NCBI GenBank assembly: GCA_031378845.1
Contig: JANNES010000018.1
Coordinates: 124,001-188,000, forward strand
From: JAJNPS01 sp031378845
Lineage (GTDB): Bacteria > Pseudomonadota > Alphaproteobacteria > Rhodobacterales > Rhodobacteraceae
Direction of reading: 5' to 3'
DNA: 64,000 bases
The translations under genes and the position numbers were made by a program. The notes beneath the pieces are model-generated. The model saw only the letters and a program-made list of their open reading frames with translations, made no database searches and was not told the origin of the DNA. Positions 42,973 through 51,627 of the stretch are shown here, piece after piece; the first letter of the stretch is position 1; every line of letters starts with the position of its first letter.

Positions 42973-43010
42973 ATCCGTGAAGACCGGTTCGATTCCGGTA
43001 CCCGCCTCCA
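42964..43010 (+). repeat. attR-side direct repeat (47 bp, copy of tRNA-Cys 3' half)
   Basis: Identical to 33502-33548. Only the 3' part of tRNA-Cys is present here, without a 5' acceptor strand, so this is not a functional tRNA but the right end of the integrated island. Confidence 0.93.
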
Positions 43011-43023
43011 GAGCAAGTCTGCC

Positions 43024-43704
43024 CTAGACGGCATCGCCCAGATACTTGGCCGCCTCTTTGCGGGCAAAGCTTTTCAGGCGCGCTCCATGCAGATCCAGAA
43101 AGGCCTGCGCCCGCGCGGGATCATGCTTGGACAGATCGCGGATCCACCATGCAATCGCCTTTTGGATGAACCAGTCGCGGTCATCGGCAAGTGTGGCACA
43201 CCAGCCCAATATACGGTCGCGGGCGGCCAATTCGTCAGGTTTGGGGTGGTTCTGTTTGGTCCATGGCAGGGTCATCACCAGCGCGGCGCGGCGCACCCAC
43301 ATCTTCGGGTCGCCAAGCCATTGCTCGACCTGATCAAGCCGTGCGGGGTCCGCTACAAGCCGCTTTTGGCCCGCGATGGAGACGTGATCGGCGATAGCCC
43401 AGGCGTCGAACTGCGCAACCCACGCGCAGATCAGCTCCCACGCGGCGGCATCGGGGCGAATTCGCGCCTGCGTCAAAAGCTTGGCCGCGGCCACGCGTGC
43501 TTCATGAATGTCGCTATCCCAAAGCTGCGCCGCCAACGCAAGCCGGCCGTCCAAAGTGCATTCCGCGCGCCAACGATCGGTCAGATCTTGTATCGCGGCG
43601 ACAGGCACGCCCAGATAGCGACGGTCCACCTTGTGGTAGGCTGCCATTTCAAGGGCGCGCGCCGGGTCAGCCAAGGTGCACAATTCGGCAATAGGGTCTT
43701 GCAT
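43024..43704 (-). CDS. DNA alkylation repair protein, AlkD-like (HEAT-like repeats)
   Basis: 226 residues. All-helical with repeats such as HEARVAAAKLLTQARIRPDA, WVRRAALVMTLPWTKQ and WFIQKAIAWWIRDLSKHDP, followed by FARKEAAKYL. This is the ALK fold of AlkD/AlkC-type DNA glycosylases that remove bulky or cationic alkylpurines. The WFIQKA..W segment holds the Trp cradle and Asp region of the family. It is the first chromosomal gene beyond attR. Confidence 0.85.
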   Translation of the reverse strand: MQDPIAELCTLADPARALEMAAYHKVDRRYLGVPVAAIQDLTDRWRAECTLDGRLALAAQLWDSDIHEARVAAAKLLTQARIRPDAAAWELICAWVAQFDAWAIADHVSIAGQKRLVADPARLDQVEQWLGDPKMWVRRAALVMTLPWTKQNHPKPDELAARDRILGWCATLADDRDWFIQKAIAWWIRDLSKHDPARAQAFLDLHGARLKSFARKEAAKYLGDAV

Positions 43705-43778
43705 ATGGGTCTCTGTCTTGGGCGGTGATCAGACTAGCCTGCGCTGACAACCTATGCCATGCGCACTGTCAGGTCTTT

Positions 43779-44330
43779 TCAACGCGGCGTGATGACGAAC
43801 TGCACCGCGCCAACCGGAACGCCCGCGCGACTGACGACGGCGTCGTTCATGATCACCCCGTCCGGGCGGCGATAGATCACGTCGGCAAATCCCAGTCGGG
43901 TGACCCCGGAAGGGGACGCGAAATCTGCCGTATAGGTCAGCCGGATCACCCCATCCGCCTCGATAATCTGCGCAAGGCCGACTGTATCTTCGCGTTTGCC
44001 GGTCCAGATCCCCGGCCCGCTGCGATCAAATACCCAAGTCAGCCGGTTCTTCTCACCATCATCATAAACGAAATCCTCGACCACCGTGAGACGAGAGCCT
44101 TTGAGCGACAGCTTACCGTTCAGTTGCGCTGTAAAGCGGCGTTCGTCGCCGGTCAGCCAGACTCGGAACAGGCCTTGCCCGGTGCTGCGACCGACAAAGG
44201 CCTCCGTCAGGGTAACCGGGATCGTCGGCGGAACCGGGTCAGCCGGCGCGGCGGCACAGGCAGCCAGCAACAGTGACACGGTGCCAGCCAGAAACAGCCG
44301 GCGGGTTGGGGCAGATGTATGGGGCGTCAT
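43779..44330 (-). CDS. DUF3833-like outer-membrane lipoprotein
   Basis: 183 residues with a signal peptide RRLFLAGTVSLLLAACAAAP, lipobox LAAC. The mature part is beta-rich: TEAFVGRSTGQGLFRV, GERRFTAQL-type repeats, LVVEDFVYDDGEKNRLTWVF and a C-terminal YRRPDGVIMNDAVVSRAG. The pattern fits DUF3833 proteins of unknown role. The start at 44330 has AGAGGA seven bases upstream. Confidence 0.7.
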   Translation of the reverse strand: MTPHTSAPTRRLFLAGTVSLLLAACAAAPADPVPPTIPVTLTEAFVGRSTGQGLFRVWLTGDERRFTAQLNGKLSLKGSRLTVVEDFVYDDGEKNRLTWVFDRSGPGIWTGKREDTVGLAQIIEADGVIRLTYTADFASPSGVTRLGFADVIYRRPDGVIMNDAVVSRAGVPVGAVQFVITPR

Positions 44331-44369
44331 GGGCAATCCTCTGGTGGCCTGCCCGACAGATAGGCCGCG

Positions 44370-46187
44370 CTATTCTACAGTCACGGATTTTGCCAGATTG
44401 CGTGGCTGGTCCACGTCAGTGCCCTTTGCGATGGCGGTGTGATAGGCCAGCATTTGTGCTGGCACCGCATAGAGGATCGGCGCGAATAACGGCGCGACAT
44501 CGGGCAGTGTCAGCGTGCGCCAGCAGCCGTGTCCAGCCTGCGCAATGCCGGTCGCGTCCGAGAGAAGCAGCACCTTGCCGTGGCGGGCCATCACCTCTTG
44601 CATGTTGGAGATCGTTTTCTCAAACAGCTGATCCCGCGGCGCCATGACGATCACGGGCACCGTTTCGTCGATCAGCGCGATGGGGCCATGCTTCAATTCA
44701 CCCGATGCATAACCTTCGGCATGTATATAGCTGATTTCCTTAAGCTTTAATGCACCCTCAAGCGCCATCGGATACATCGGTCCCCGCCCGAGAAAGAGGA
44801 CATCGCGGGCCTTGGCCAGCTCTTCCGCAATGCCGGTGACAGGGCCGCCCAGAGCAAGCGCGTGGTTCATCAAGCCGGGCAGCGTCTGCAGCGTCGCGAT
44901 ATGCTGGCGCGCACCACTTGTATCCAACCGACCCCGATCTATGCCGGCCTTGATCGCGAGCAGCGCAAGAACGGTCAGCTGGCAGGTGAACGCCTTGGTG
45001 GAGGCGACCCCGATCTCGACACCGGCATGGATCGGAAGCACAAGGTCGCTTTCGCGCGCGATGGACGAGGTCGGCACATTCACAACCGCGACGATCTTTG
45101 CGACCTTGTCGCGGGTATAGCGCAAGGCGGCAAGCGTATCGGCGGTCTCGCCCGATTGGCTGACGAAAAGCGCCCAGCCGGTCGACGACAGGGGTGGCGC
45201 GCGATAGCGGAACTCCGATGCGATGTCGATGTCGCATGGCAGTCCCGCGATCTGCTCGAACCAGTACTTTGCGACGTGGCAGGCAAATGAGGCGGTGCCG
45301 CACGCGACCAGCGTGATCCGGTCGACGCCCGTGAAATCCACGGCCTCAGGCAAGCTCAGCCTACCATCCGGGGTCGTGTAGCGTTTCAACGCCTGCGCGA
45401 TCACGACGGGTTGCTCGGCGATTTCCTTGGCCATGAAGTGCTTGAAGCCCGCCTTTTCGATGCGGGTCTGATCCAGCGCCACGTGCACCACGGCACGGTT
45501 CGCGATGCGGCCCGCATGGTCGTGGATCGTGACCGATGCCCGCGTGACGACGGCCACATCACCGTCCTCAAGATAGGACAGCCTTTCGGTCATCGGGGCC
45601 AATGCCAGTGCGTCCGATCCGATGTAGTTTTCGCCATCGCCGTACCCGACCGCCAAGGGGGCACCATGGCGCGCGCCGATCATCAGATCATCCATGCCGT
45701 CGAACAAAAAGCACAGCGCAAATGCACCCTCCAAGCGCGCCACCGTTTTCTGCACCGCCTCTAACGGGCTTGCGCCCGCATCAAGAAAACTGCGGGTCAA
45801 CACGACGACGGATTCCGTGTCGGTCTCGGACTCGAACATCTGGCCTTGTGCTGTCAACTCGTCGCGCAAGCTGCGAAAATTCTCGATGATGCCGTTGTGC
45901 ACCACCGCAACGGCGCCAGAGCGGTGCGGATGTGCATTGGGCACGGTGACGCCGCCATGCGTGGCCCAGCGCGTCTGGCCGATGCCGGATTTTCCCGGCA
46001 AAGGGTTGTGGACCAACAGATCCGACAGGTTCACCAGCTTGCCCACCGCCCTGCGACGATCCAGACGGCCGTTGTTGATGGTGGCGATGCCGGCCGAGTC
46101 ATAGCCGCGATACTCCAGCCGTTTGAGCGCCTCGACCAGCAAGGGCGCCACCTCGTGAAGCCCCAGCACCCCCACAATACCGCACAT
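44370..46187 (-). CDS. glmS: Glucosamine-6-phosphate synthase (glutamine-hydrolysing)
   Basis: 605 residues. Cys2 in MCGIVGVLG is the glutaminase nucleophile. RLEYRGYDSAGIA, TRWATHGGVTVPNAHPH and VVHNGIIEN are class II amidotransferase motifs, and two SIS isomerase domains follow (CGTASFACHVAKYWFE; SQSGETADTLAALR). The C terminus is PRNLAKSVTVE. It makes glucosamine-6-phosphate from fructose-6-phosphate and glutamine, for peptidoglycan, LPS and capsule. It is just downstream of glmU (2 bases), one operon. Confidence 0.98.
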   Translation of the reverse strand: MCGIVGVLGLHEVAPLLVEALKRLEYRGYDSAGIATINNGRLDRRRAVGKLVNLSDLLVHNPLPGKSGIGQTRWATHGGVTVPNAHPHRSGAVAVVHNGIIENFRSLRDELTAQGQMFESETDTESVVVLTRSFLDAGASPLEAVQKTVARLEGAFALCFLFDGMDDLMIGARHGAPLAVGYGDGENYIGSDALALAPMTERLSYLEDGDVAVVTRASVTIHDHAGRIANRAVVHVALDQTRIEKAGFKHFMAKEIAEQPVVIAQALKRYTTPDGRLSLPEAVDFTGVDRITLVACGTASFACHVAKYWFEQIAGLPCDIDIASEFRYRAPPLSSTGWALFVSQSGETADTLAALRYTRDKVAKIVAVVNVPTSSIARESDLVLPIHAGVEIGVASTKAFTCQLTVLALLAIKAGIDRGRLDTSGARQHIATLQTLPGLMNHALALGGPVTGIAEELAKARDVLFLGRGPMYPMALEGALKLKEISYIHAEGYASGELKHGPIALIDETVPVIVMAPRDQLFEKTISNMQEVMARHGKVLLLSDATGIAQAGHGCWRTLTLPDVAPLFAPILYAVPAQMLAYHTAIAKGTDVDQPRNLAKSVTVE

Positions 46188-46189
46188 CT

Positions 46190-47539
46190 CTAGCGGCCTT
46201 CTCGCTTGGCGGCGCTGGTCGCCTTTAACTTTTCGAACAATCTGGTTGCAAGACCCGGTTTGGTGACCTGCCGCGCGCGTGCGATGGCGATGGCGTCGGC
46301 GGGTACATTTTCGGTGATCACCGAGCCAGAGCCCGTCATCGCACCATCGCCCACCGTCACGGGGGCCACCAGCATCGTGGCCGACCCGATAAAGGCGCGT
46401 TTGCCGATCACGGTGCGGTGCTTCATCACGCCATCATAATTGCAGGTGACGGTGCCCGCGCCGATATTGGTGCCGCCGCCGACCTCGGCATCGCCAAGAT
46501 AGGTCAGGTGCCCGACCTTGACGCCTTCGCCCAGGACGGTGTTCTTGATCTCGACAAAATTGCCGACATGCACGTCCTCGGCCAGTTCTGCACCAGGGCG
46601 CAAGCGGGCAAATGGGCCGACGGTTGCCCCCCGGCTGATGTGGCAGCCGGTCAGGTGGCAAAAGGCTTCGATCACGGCGCCGGACTCCACTGTGGTGCCG
46701 GGACCAAAGACAACGTGTGGACCAATGATCGCGTCCCGTCCGACATGGGTGTCATAGGCAAAATAGACCGAAGCAGGGTCGACCATGGTGACGCCAGTTG
46801 CCAGCGCCTCGGCGCGGGCGCGCGCCTGAAAGATGGCCTCGGCCTCGGCCAGCCCCGCGCGGGTGTCGATCCCAAGAGTTTCCGCCTCGGGGCAGGTCAC
46901 GGCTGTTGTCGCAAGGCCGTGCGCGCGCGCCGCAGCCACGATATCGGTCAGGTAATACTCACCGGACGCATTGTTGTTGGTCAGTCCCGCGACGAGGTCC
47001 GCCAGTACCGCGATGTCACAGGCCACGACACCACTGTTGATCAGTGTGATGGCCCGCTCGTTTTCGGTTGCGTCCTTGTATTCGACGATGCGCAAAAGGG
47101 CATCACCCTCCATCACCAAGCGGCCATAGCGTTGGGGGCGGCGGTCGGTGTCAAAGCCCAGCACCGTCACATCAGCGGGTGAGGCGACCAGCTTTTCCAG
47201 CGTTTCAGGGGTCAGGAAAGGCGTGTCGCCATACAGCACGACAACCTTGCCCGCCACATCTGCCAGTTCGGGCAAGGCCTGCAGGACTGCGTGGCCGGTC
47301 CCCAACTGTTCGGCCTGCACCGCGATCCGGACATCGGGGTCGTGATCAAGCGCGACCTTCCCGACAGCCTCTGCGCCATGTCCGGTGACGACGACCGTCC
47401 GCTCGGGCTGCAACGTCGCGCCCGACCGCATCGCATGGACCAAAAGCGGCGCGCCCGCCAGTTTGTGCAGCACCTTGGGCAGGTCGGAATTCATCCGCGT
47501 GCCCTGACCTGCGGCCAGAATGATCAGTGAAACCCGCAT
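46190..47539 (-). CDS. glmU: Bifunctional GlmU: glucosamine-1-P acetyltransferase / GlcNAc-1-P uridyltransferase
   Basis: 449 residues. The N-terminal pyrophosphorylase domain has LAAGQGTRMNSDLPKVLH and VVLYGDTPFLTP. The left-handed beta-helix acetyltransferase domain has hexapeptide repeats, and its core NFVEIKNTVLGEGVKVGHLTYLGDAEV is diagnostic. It makes UDP-GlcNAc. The start is the ATG at 47539, with the gph gene divergent on the other strand. Confidence 0.98.
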   Translation of the reverse strand: MRVSLIILAAGQGTRMNSDLPKVLHKLAGAPLLVHAMRSGATLQPERTVVVTGHGAEAVGKVALDHDPDVRIAVQAEQLGTGHAVLQALPELADVAGKVVVLYGDTPFLTPETLEKLVASPADVTVLGFDTDRRPQRYGRLVMEGDALLRIVEYKDATENERAITLINSGVVACDIAVLADLVAGLTNNNASGEYYLTDIVAAARAHGLATTAVTCPEAETLGIDTRAGLAEAEAIFQARARAEALATGVTMVDPASVYFAYDTHVGRDAIIGPHVVFGPGTTVESGAVIEAFCHLTGCHISRGATVGPFARLRPGAELAEDVHVGNFVEIKNTVLGEGVKVGHLTYLGDAEVGGGTNIGAGTVTCNYDGVMKHRTVIGKRAFIGSATMLVAPVTVGDGAMTGSGSVITENVPADAIAIARARQVTKPGLATRLFEKLKATSAAKREGR

Positions 47540-47632
47540 GCGCCCTCTTTTCTTCTCGTTGCCGCCGTTTTACCGACGATGGCGGGGGCCGCAAGGGGCT
47601 GACCCTTCACAGGACGTTACAAGGAATTCCCG

Positions 47633-48295
47633 ATGCGCACAGTGGTCTTTGATCTTGATGGCACGCTGGCGGACACCTCGCAAGATTTGCTGGCCTCGGC
47701 GAATGCGTGTTTTCAGGCGCGCGGGTACGGCGATCTTTTGGATGCGCGCGATACGTTGACCGCGTTTCATGGCGGCAAGGCCATGTTGCGACTGGGATTT
47801 TCCCGACTGGATCAGCCCTGGGACGAGGCAGACGTGGAACGCGCATATCCCGAACTTTTGGCCGCCTATGCAGGCGCGCTGGACCTGCACACAGTGATGT
47901 ATCCCGGCGCAGTCGCCGCCATCGAGACCCTGCGCCGACAAGGCTATGCGGTGGCTGTGTGCACGAACAAGCCAGAGGCGCTGGCCCTGGAACTCTTGCG
48001 CCGCCTCGGTGTGCTGGATCTTTTTGGCGCGATGATCGGGGCTGACACACTGCCAGTTCGCAAACCTGATGCGGCGCCTTTTGTGGCGGCGGTGACGCGC
48101 GCAGGCGGCACGGTTGCCCGCTCCATGCTGGTGGGCGATACCGAGACGGATCGCAAGACGGGTCTTGCCGCCGGGGTGCCTGTCGTGCTGGTAACCTTCG
48201 GCCCTGAAGGGCAGGGTGTTGCGCGTCTGAACCCCGAGGCGCTTTTGCATCACTATGATGAGTTGCCGGGGCTTGCCGCAAGGCTGGTGTCATAG
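47633..48295 (+). CDS. gph: Phosphoglycolate phosphatase-like HAD hydrolase
   Basis: 220 residues: FDLDGTLADTSQDLLASAN (HAD motif I nucleophile Asp), CTNKPEALALELLRRL (motif II/III region), and LVGDTETDRKTGLAAG (motif IV acidic pair). A HAD-IA family member with a C1 helical cap. The glyoxylate-pathway role is a family-level call; substrate preference is not visible. Divergent from glmU. Confidence 0.85.
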   Translation: MRTVVFDLDGTLADTSQDLLASANACFQARGYGDLLDARDTLTAFHGGKAMLRLGFSRLDQPWDEADVERAYPELLAAYAGALDLHTVMYPGAVAAIETLRRQGYAVAVCTNKPEALALELLRRLGVLDLFGAMIGADTLPVRKPDAAPFVAAVTRAGGTVARSMLVGDTETDRKTGLAAGVPVVLVTFGPEGQGVARLNPEALLHHYDELPGLAARLVS

Positions 48296-48341
48296 CGCTG
48301 TCGTTTGACACCGGAACGACCAGCACATAGCGTCCTGCTCC

Positions 48342-49574
48342 ATGCAAAACACCGCTTCAATTGCCTCGTCGCGTCATGCCGTGACCTTTGTTCTGATCAC
48401 CGTATTTCTGGATATGGTGGGATTTGGTTTGATCTTGCCGGTGCTACCGGCGCTGATCACCGAAGTGGGGCATATGAACCTTGCCGATGCCGCATATATT
48501 GGCGGCTGGATGTTCGCGGCCTTTTCGCTGGCGCAGTTTGCGTTCAGCCCGTTGATGGGCAACCTGTCGGACCGCTATGGTCGTCGGCCGCTGCTATTGC
48601 TGGCGATCTTGGGATTAGGGCTGGACTACCTGTTCTCTGCATTGGCGCCGTCGCTGTTCTGGCTGTTCGTTGGTCGCATCATTGCGGGCCTTTGCGGGTC
48701 GTCCTACGTGATCGCCAATGCCTACATCGCCGATGTGACCGCGCCCGAGGACCGCGCCCGCGCGTTCGGACTGGTCGGGGCTGCCTTTGGCGTGGGGTTC
48801 GTGCTGGGACCTGCCATCGGTGGGCTGTTGGGAGAGCTGGGACCGCGCGTGCCGTTTTACGTCGCTGCTGCAATTTCGGTGCTGAACCTGATCTACGGCT
48901 GGTTCGTGCTGCCCGAAACGCTGCCGCCCGAGAAACGTCGTGCCTTTGAGTGGTCGCGCTCCAACCCCTTTGGCGCGTTCCGGGTGTTCCGGCTTTATCA
49001 TGGCGTGGTGCCTTTGTGTGCCGTGCTCTTTGTCTATTTTGCGGCTTCGGCGGTCTATCCTGCGATCTGGACGTTCTGGGGCATGGCAAAGTTCGGCTGG
49101 TCCGAGGCAATGGTCGGCCTCACGCTCGCGGCCTTTGGCATCATCACGGCGGTGTTTCAGGGCGCGGTCACGGGGCCGGTCGTGGCACGGTTTGGCGAAT
49201 GGCGCGTGTGCCTTTTCGGACTGGTGATCGCGGTGATCGTGGCGACAGGCTATGGTCTGGCCGGATCGCTGCCCGTCGTGCTGGTGTTGCTGGTCGTTCA
49301 TGGCCCCGAAGGCTTTGTGCATCCGATGCTGGTGGCCATGATGTCCAAAGCGGTGCCCGAAGACGCGCAAGGCGAGTTGCAAGGTGGCATTTCGGCAGTC
49401 ATGAATGTGGCGATGTTGATCGGCACAGTGGGCTTTTCGCAGGTTTTCGGCTATTTCATGCAAGAAACGTGGGAGCGGCCCTCGCCCAACGTGGCCTTCT
49501 TTCTGGCCGCAGCCCTTCTTTTTGCGTCGCTTGCGCTCTATTTGCGTGTCGTGCGGCGCACGGCAGACAACTGA
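48342..49574 (+). CDS. MFS transporter, TetA-like drug:H+ antiporter
   Basis: 410 residues with 12 hydrophobic segments. Motif A between helices 2 and 3 reads GNLSDRYGRRPLLLL, and helix 1 begins VTFVLITVFLDMVGFGLILPVLP, with PFYVAAAISVLNLIYGWFVLPETLP at the end of the first half, as in TCR/Tet family pumps. Specificity cannot be read; tetracycline resistance should not be assumed. It begins 47 bases after gph and precedes the aminotransferase by 9 bases. Confidence 0.88.
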   Translation: MQNTASIASSRHAVTFVLITVFLDMVGFGLILPVLPALITEVGHMNLADAAYIGGWMFAAFSLAQFAFSPLMGNLSDRYGRRPLLLLAILGLGLDYLFSALAPSLFWLFVGRIIAGLCGSSYVIANAYIADVTAPEDRARAFGLVGAAFGVGFVLGPAIGGLLGELGPRVPFYVAAAISVLNLIYGWFVLPETLPPEKRRAFEWSRSNPFGAFRVFRLYHGVVPLCAVLFVYFAASAVYPAIWTFWGMAKFGWSEAMVGLTLAAFGIITAVFQGAVTGPVVARFGEWRVCLFGLVIAVIVATGYGLAGSLPVVLVLLVVHGPEGFVHPMLVAMMSKAVPEDAQGELQGGISAVMNVAMLIGTVGFSQVFGYFMQETWERPSPNVAFFLAAALLFASLALYLRVVRRTADN

Positions 49575-49583
49575 GGCGACACG

Positions 49584-50813
49584 ATGGAACGCTTTACCGG
49601 CAGCTTTACCCAGCAAGAGCCGATCCCCGAGGCGGGGATCGCGGCGGCACTGGCCGTGCTGCAGCATGGGCGACTGCATCGCTACAACACCGCGCCCGGC
49701 GAAGTGGCAGAGACGGCGTTGCTGGAGGAGGAATTCGCCGCATTGACGGGCGCGCGTTATTGCCTGGCGGTGGCGTCGGGCGGCTATGCGATGGCTACGG
49801 CCCTGCGCGCGATGCAGGTGGCCGCGGGCGAGCCTGTGCTGTCGAACGCCTTCACGCTGGCCCCGGTGCCGGGCGCGATCGCCTCGATCGGTGCGCGACC
49901 GGTGTTCGTCGAGGTGACGGACGATCTGACCATCGACCTTGATCATCTTGCCCATCAGGCAAAGGCAAGCGCTGCACGGGTGCTGCTTGTCAGTCATATG
50001 CGGGGCCATGTCTGCGACATGGACGCGCTCATGGCGCTTTGTGATGGCATCGGCATCAAGGTGATCGAGGATTGCGCCCACACGATGGGGGCCACTTGGC
50101 GCGGTGTGCCGTCGGGTCGGCATGGGGCCATCGGGTGCTATTCGACGCAAACCTACAAGCACATGAATTCGGGCGAAGGCGGGTTTTTGGTCACCGATGA
50201 TGCGGAGCTGGCGGCAAGGTCGGTTCTCTTGTCGGGGTCTTACATGCTATATGCCCGCCATCGTGCGGCACCCCCTGCAGAGGTCTTTGAACGATTGCGG
50301 CTGGATGTGCCCAACATCTCTGGCCGGATGGACAATCTGCGCGCCGCGATCTTGCGCCCGCAACTCGCGTTGCTGGAAGACCGGCGCGCGCGCTGGGGGG
50401 TGTTGTATCGGGGCATGGAGGCAGGCCTTGCCAACACCCCCGGTCTGCGCCTGATCCCGCGTCCGGCGCATGAACATTTCCTGGGCTCATCGTTTCAATT
50501 CACCCTGCCGGATTGGGAGCCTGCGCGCGCAGCCAGCCTCGTTTCGCGCTGCGCTGCCCGTGGGGTGGACCTGAAATGGTTCGGCGCGCGCGATCCCATT
50601 GCCTTTACCAGCCGCTATGCGCATTGGGCCTATGCCAAGCCTGACGCTTTGCCGCAAACCGACCGGGTGCTGTCCGGGCTGATCGACATGCGCCTGCCCT
50701 TGACGTTTTCAGTTGCAGACGTGACCGTGATCGCCCGGATCATTCGGGCCGAGGTTCTGACGGTCACACAAGCCGAACTGTCGGATGCGGTCGAGGTGCC
50801 GACGACCCAATAG
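49584..50813 (+). CDS. DegT/DnrJ/EryC1/StrS-family PLP aminotransferase
   Basis: 409 residues with ARYCLAVASGGYAMATALRAM, SHMRGHVCDMDALMAL, VIEDCAHTMGATWRGVPSG and YSTQTYKHMNSGEGGFLVT, where the lysine binds PLP. These enzymes transaminate keto-sugars for nucleotide-sugar synthesis, or inositols and related compounds. No sugar dehydratase is nearby, so substrate unknown. It starts ACG-ATG after the MFS stop and could be co-transcribed with it. Confidence 0.85.
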   Translation: MERFTGSFTQQEPIPEAGIAAALAVLQHGRLHRYNTAPGEVAETALLEEEFAALTGARYCLAVASGGYAMATALRAMQVAAGEPVLSNAFTLAPVPGAIASIGARPVFVEVTDDLTIDLDHLAHQAKASAARVLLVSHMRGHVCDMDALMALCDGIGIKVIEDCAHTMGATWRGVPSGRHGAIGCYSTQTYKHMNSGEGGFLVTDDAELAARSVLLSGSYMLYARHRAAPPAEVFERLRLDVPNISGRMDNLRAAILRPQLALLEDRRARWGVLYRGMEAGLANTPGLRLIPRPAHEHFLGSSFQFTLPDWEPARAASLVSRCAARGVDLKWFGARDPIAFTSRYAHWAYAKPDALPQTDRVLSGLIDMRLPLTFSVADVTVIARIIRAEVLTVTQAELSDAVEVPTTQ

Positions 50814-50832
50814 CAGCCGCAAAGGGCAGGGG

Positions 50833-51486
50833 ATGGCAAAAAAGCCCGGGCGTGGCGGTAACGTGACGCCCTTCAGTCGCGACTATCGCACGCCGCCCCG
50901 CTTTGGCATGGGCCTGCCGCCAGGACGCCCGGGGTCGCGCTGGCGGCGACTGCTTGCGCGCATTCTGGACCCGGTTTTTTACCTCAAGGCGGTGATGGCA
51001 TTCAGCACCCTTGCCCTGATCATTCTGCCGCTGGGCGCGGATGCGATCAATGCAGCCTTGAGACCTGCGCGCAGCGGTGCGGGCGATTGCCGCGTGCTAT
51101 CGGTGATTGACGGCGACACCATCTCGCTCTGGTGCGCAAGGCGGGGGATCGAACGCGCCCGCCTGACCGGCTTTGACACGCCAGAATTTTATTCGCCCGG
51201 CTGTGCGTCGGAGCTTCTGGCCGCGCAGCAGGCGACCTGGGCCTTGCGCGCGCTGATCTTTCGGGCTGCGACCGTTGAGATCGGCTTTGAGGGGCGCGAC
51301 CGTTATGGCCGTGCGCTGGTCGCGCTGCGGCTTGACGGCAGATCCGTCGCACAACACATGATCGCGGCCGGCCATGCCCGCCCCTATCAGGGCGGTCCGC
51401 GCCAGAGTTGGTGCGGGACGGATCCCGTGTCCGTTCTGTCGGGCGGTGACGCTTGGCAAAGCAAACCGGTCGCCCCTGCAGAATGA
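50833..51486 (+). CDS. Membrane-anchored thermonuclease (SNase-like) family protein
   Basis: 217 residues. A basic N terminus and one hydrophobic anchor (AVMAFSTLALIILPLGA) are followed by an SNase fold: CRVLSVIDGDTISLWC, RARLTGFDTPEFY, GRDRYGRALVALRLDGRSVAQHMIAAGHARPY. The active-site Asp/Arg/Glu arrangement is retained (DGDT, ARLTGFDTPE, GRDRYGR). Likely a periplasmic Ca-dependent nuclease. The start at 50833 has AGGGGATG upstream; a longer frame overlaps the aminotransferase gene. Confidence 0.8.
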   Translation: MAKKPGRGGNVTPFSRDYRTPPRFGMGLPPGRPGSRWRRLLARILDPVFYLKAVMAFSTLALIILPLGADAINAALRPARSGAGDCRVLSVIDGDTISLWCARRGIERARLTGFDTPEFYSPGCASELLAAQQATWALRALIFRAATVEIGFEGRDRYGRALVALRLDGRSVAQHMIAAGHARPYQGGPRQSWCGTDPVSVLSGGDAWQSKPVAPAE

Positions 51487-51627
51487 TCCCGCTTCCCGTT
51501 GCCGCACCGCAGTTTTCTGGCCCGGCTTTGGTTGACCGCGCCGGGGGGGCAGAGTAAACCCTTGGCCAGAGCAGAAGTGACCCGCCAGAGGTCGCAGCCT
51601 CGCCCTCGTCAGTTGAAGGAGCACACC

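Larger units (their letters stand above)
33502..43010. mobile_element. 9.5-kb integrated, tail-less capsid-encoding island (cf-PICI-like satellite)
   Basis: The element is bounded by 47-bp repeats in tRNA-Cys with the integrase next to the attL end. It holds an integrase, an AlpA-like protein, a MerR-like and a divergent XRE regulator, and several small genes. Structural and packaging genes are a portal, prohead protease, HK97-type capsid, HNH nuclease, terminase large subunit and a head-tail connector, along with a replication-type HTH protein. No tail, lysis or tape-measure gene is present, and the packaging-capsid genes overlap tightly (mostly ATGA). This content matches capsid-forming phage-inducible chromosomal islands. 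A deletion derivative of an HK97-like prophage is the alternative. Confidence 0.8.

Noticed and set aside
33502..43010. Gene transfer agent (GTA) of Rhodobacterales
   Set aside because: GTA clusters contain many tail and baseplate genes, have no integrase and are not flanked by att repeats. This element has an integrase and att sites but no tail genes.
42964..43010. Second tRNA-Cys
   Set aside because: Only the 3' half is present; the sequence upstream does not form the acceptor 5' strand or a D arm. It is the att repeat.
48342..49574. Tetracycline resistance gene
   Set aside because: The fold is TetA-like, but chromosomal MFS pumps of this group have varied substrates and no tetR-type regulator is adjacent.
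51532..51560. Possible sigma-70 promoter for nuo (TTGACC, then TAAACC after 17 bases)
   Set aside because: The -10 is poor and the -35 could occur by chance in this base composition. Not reported as a feature.
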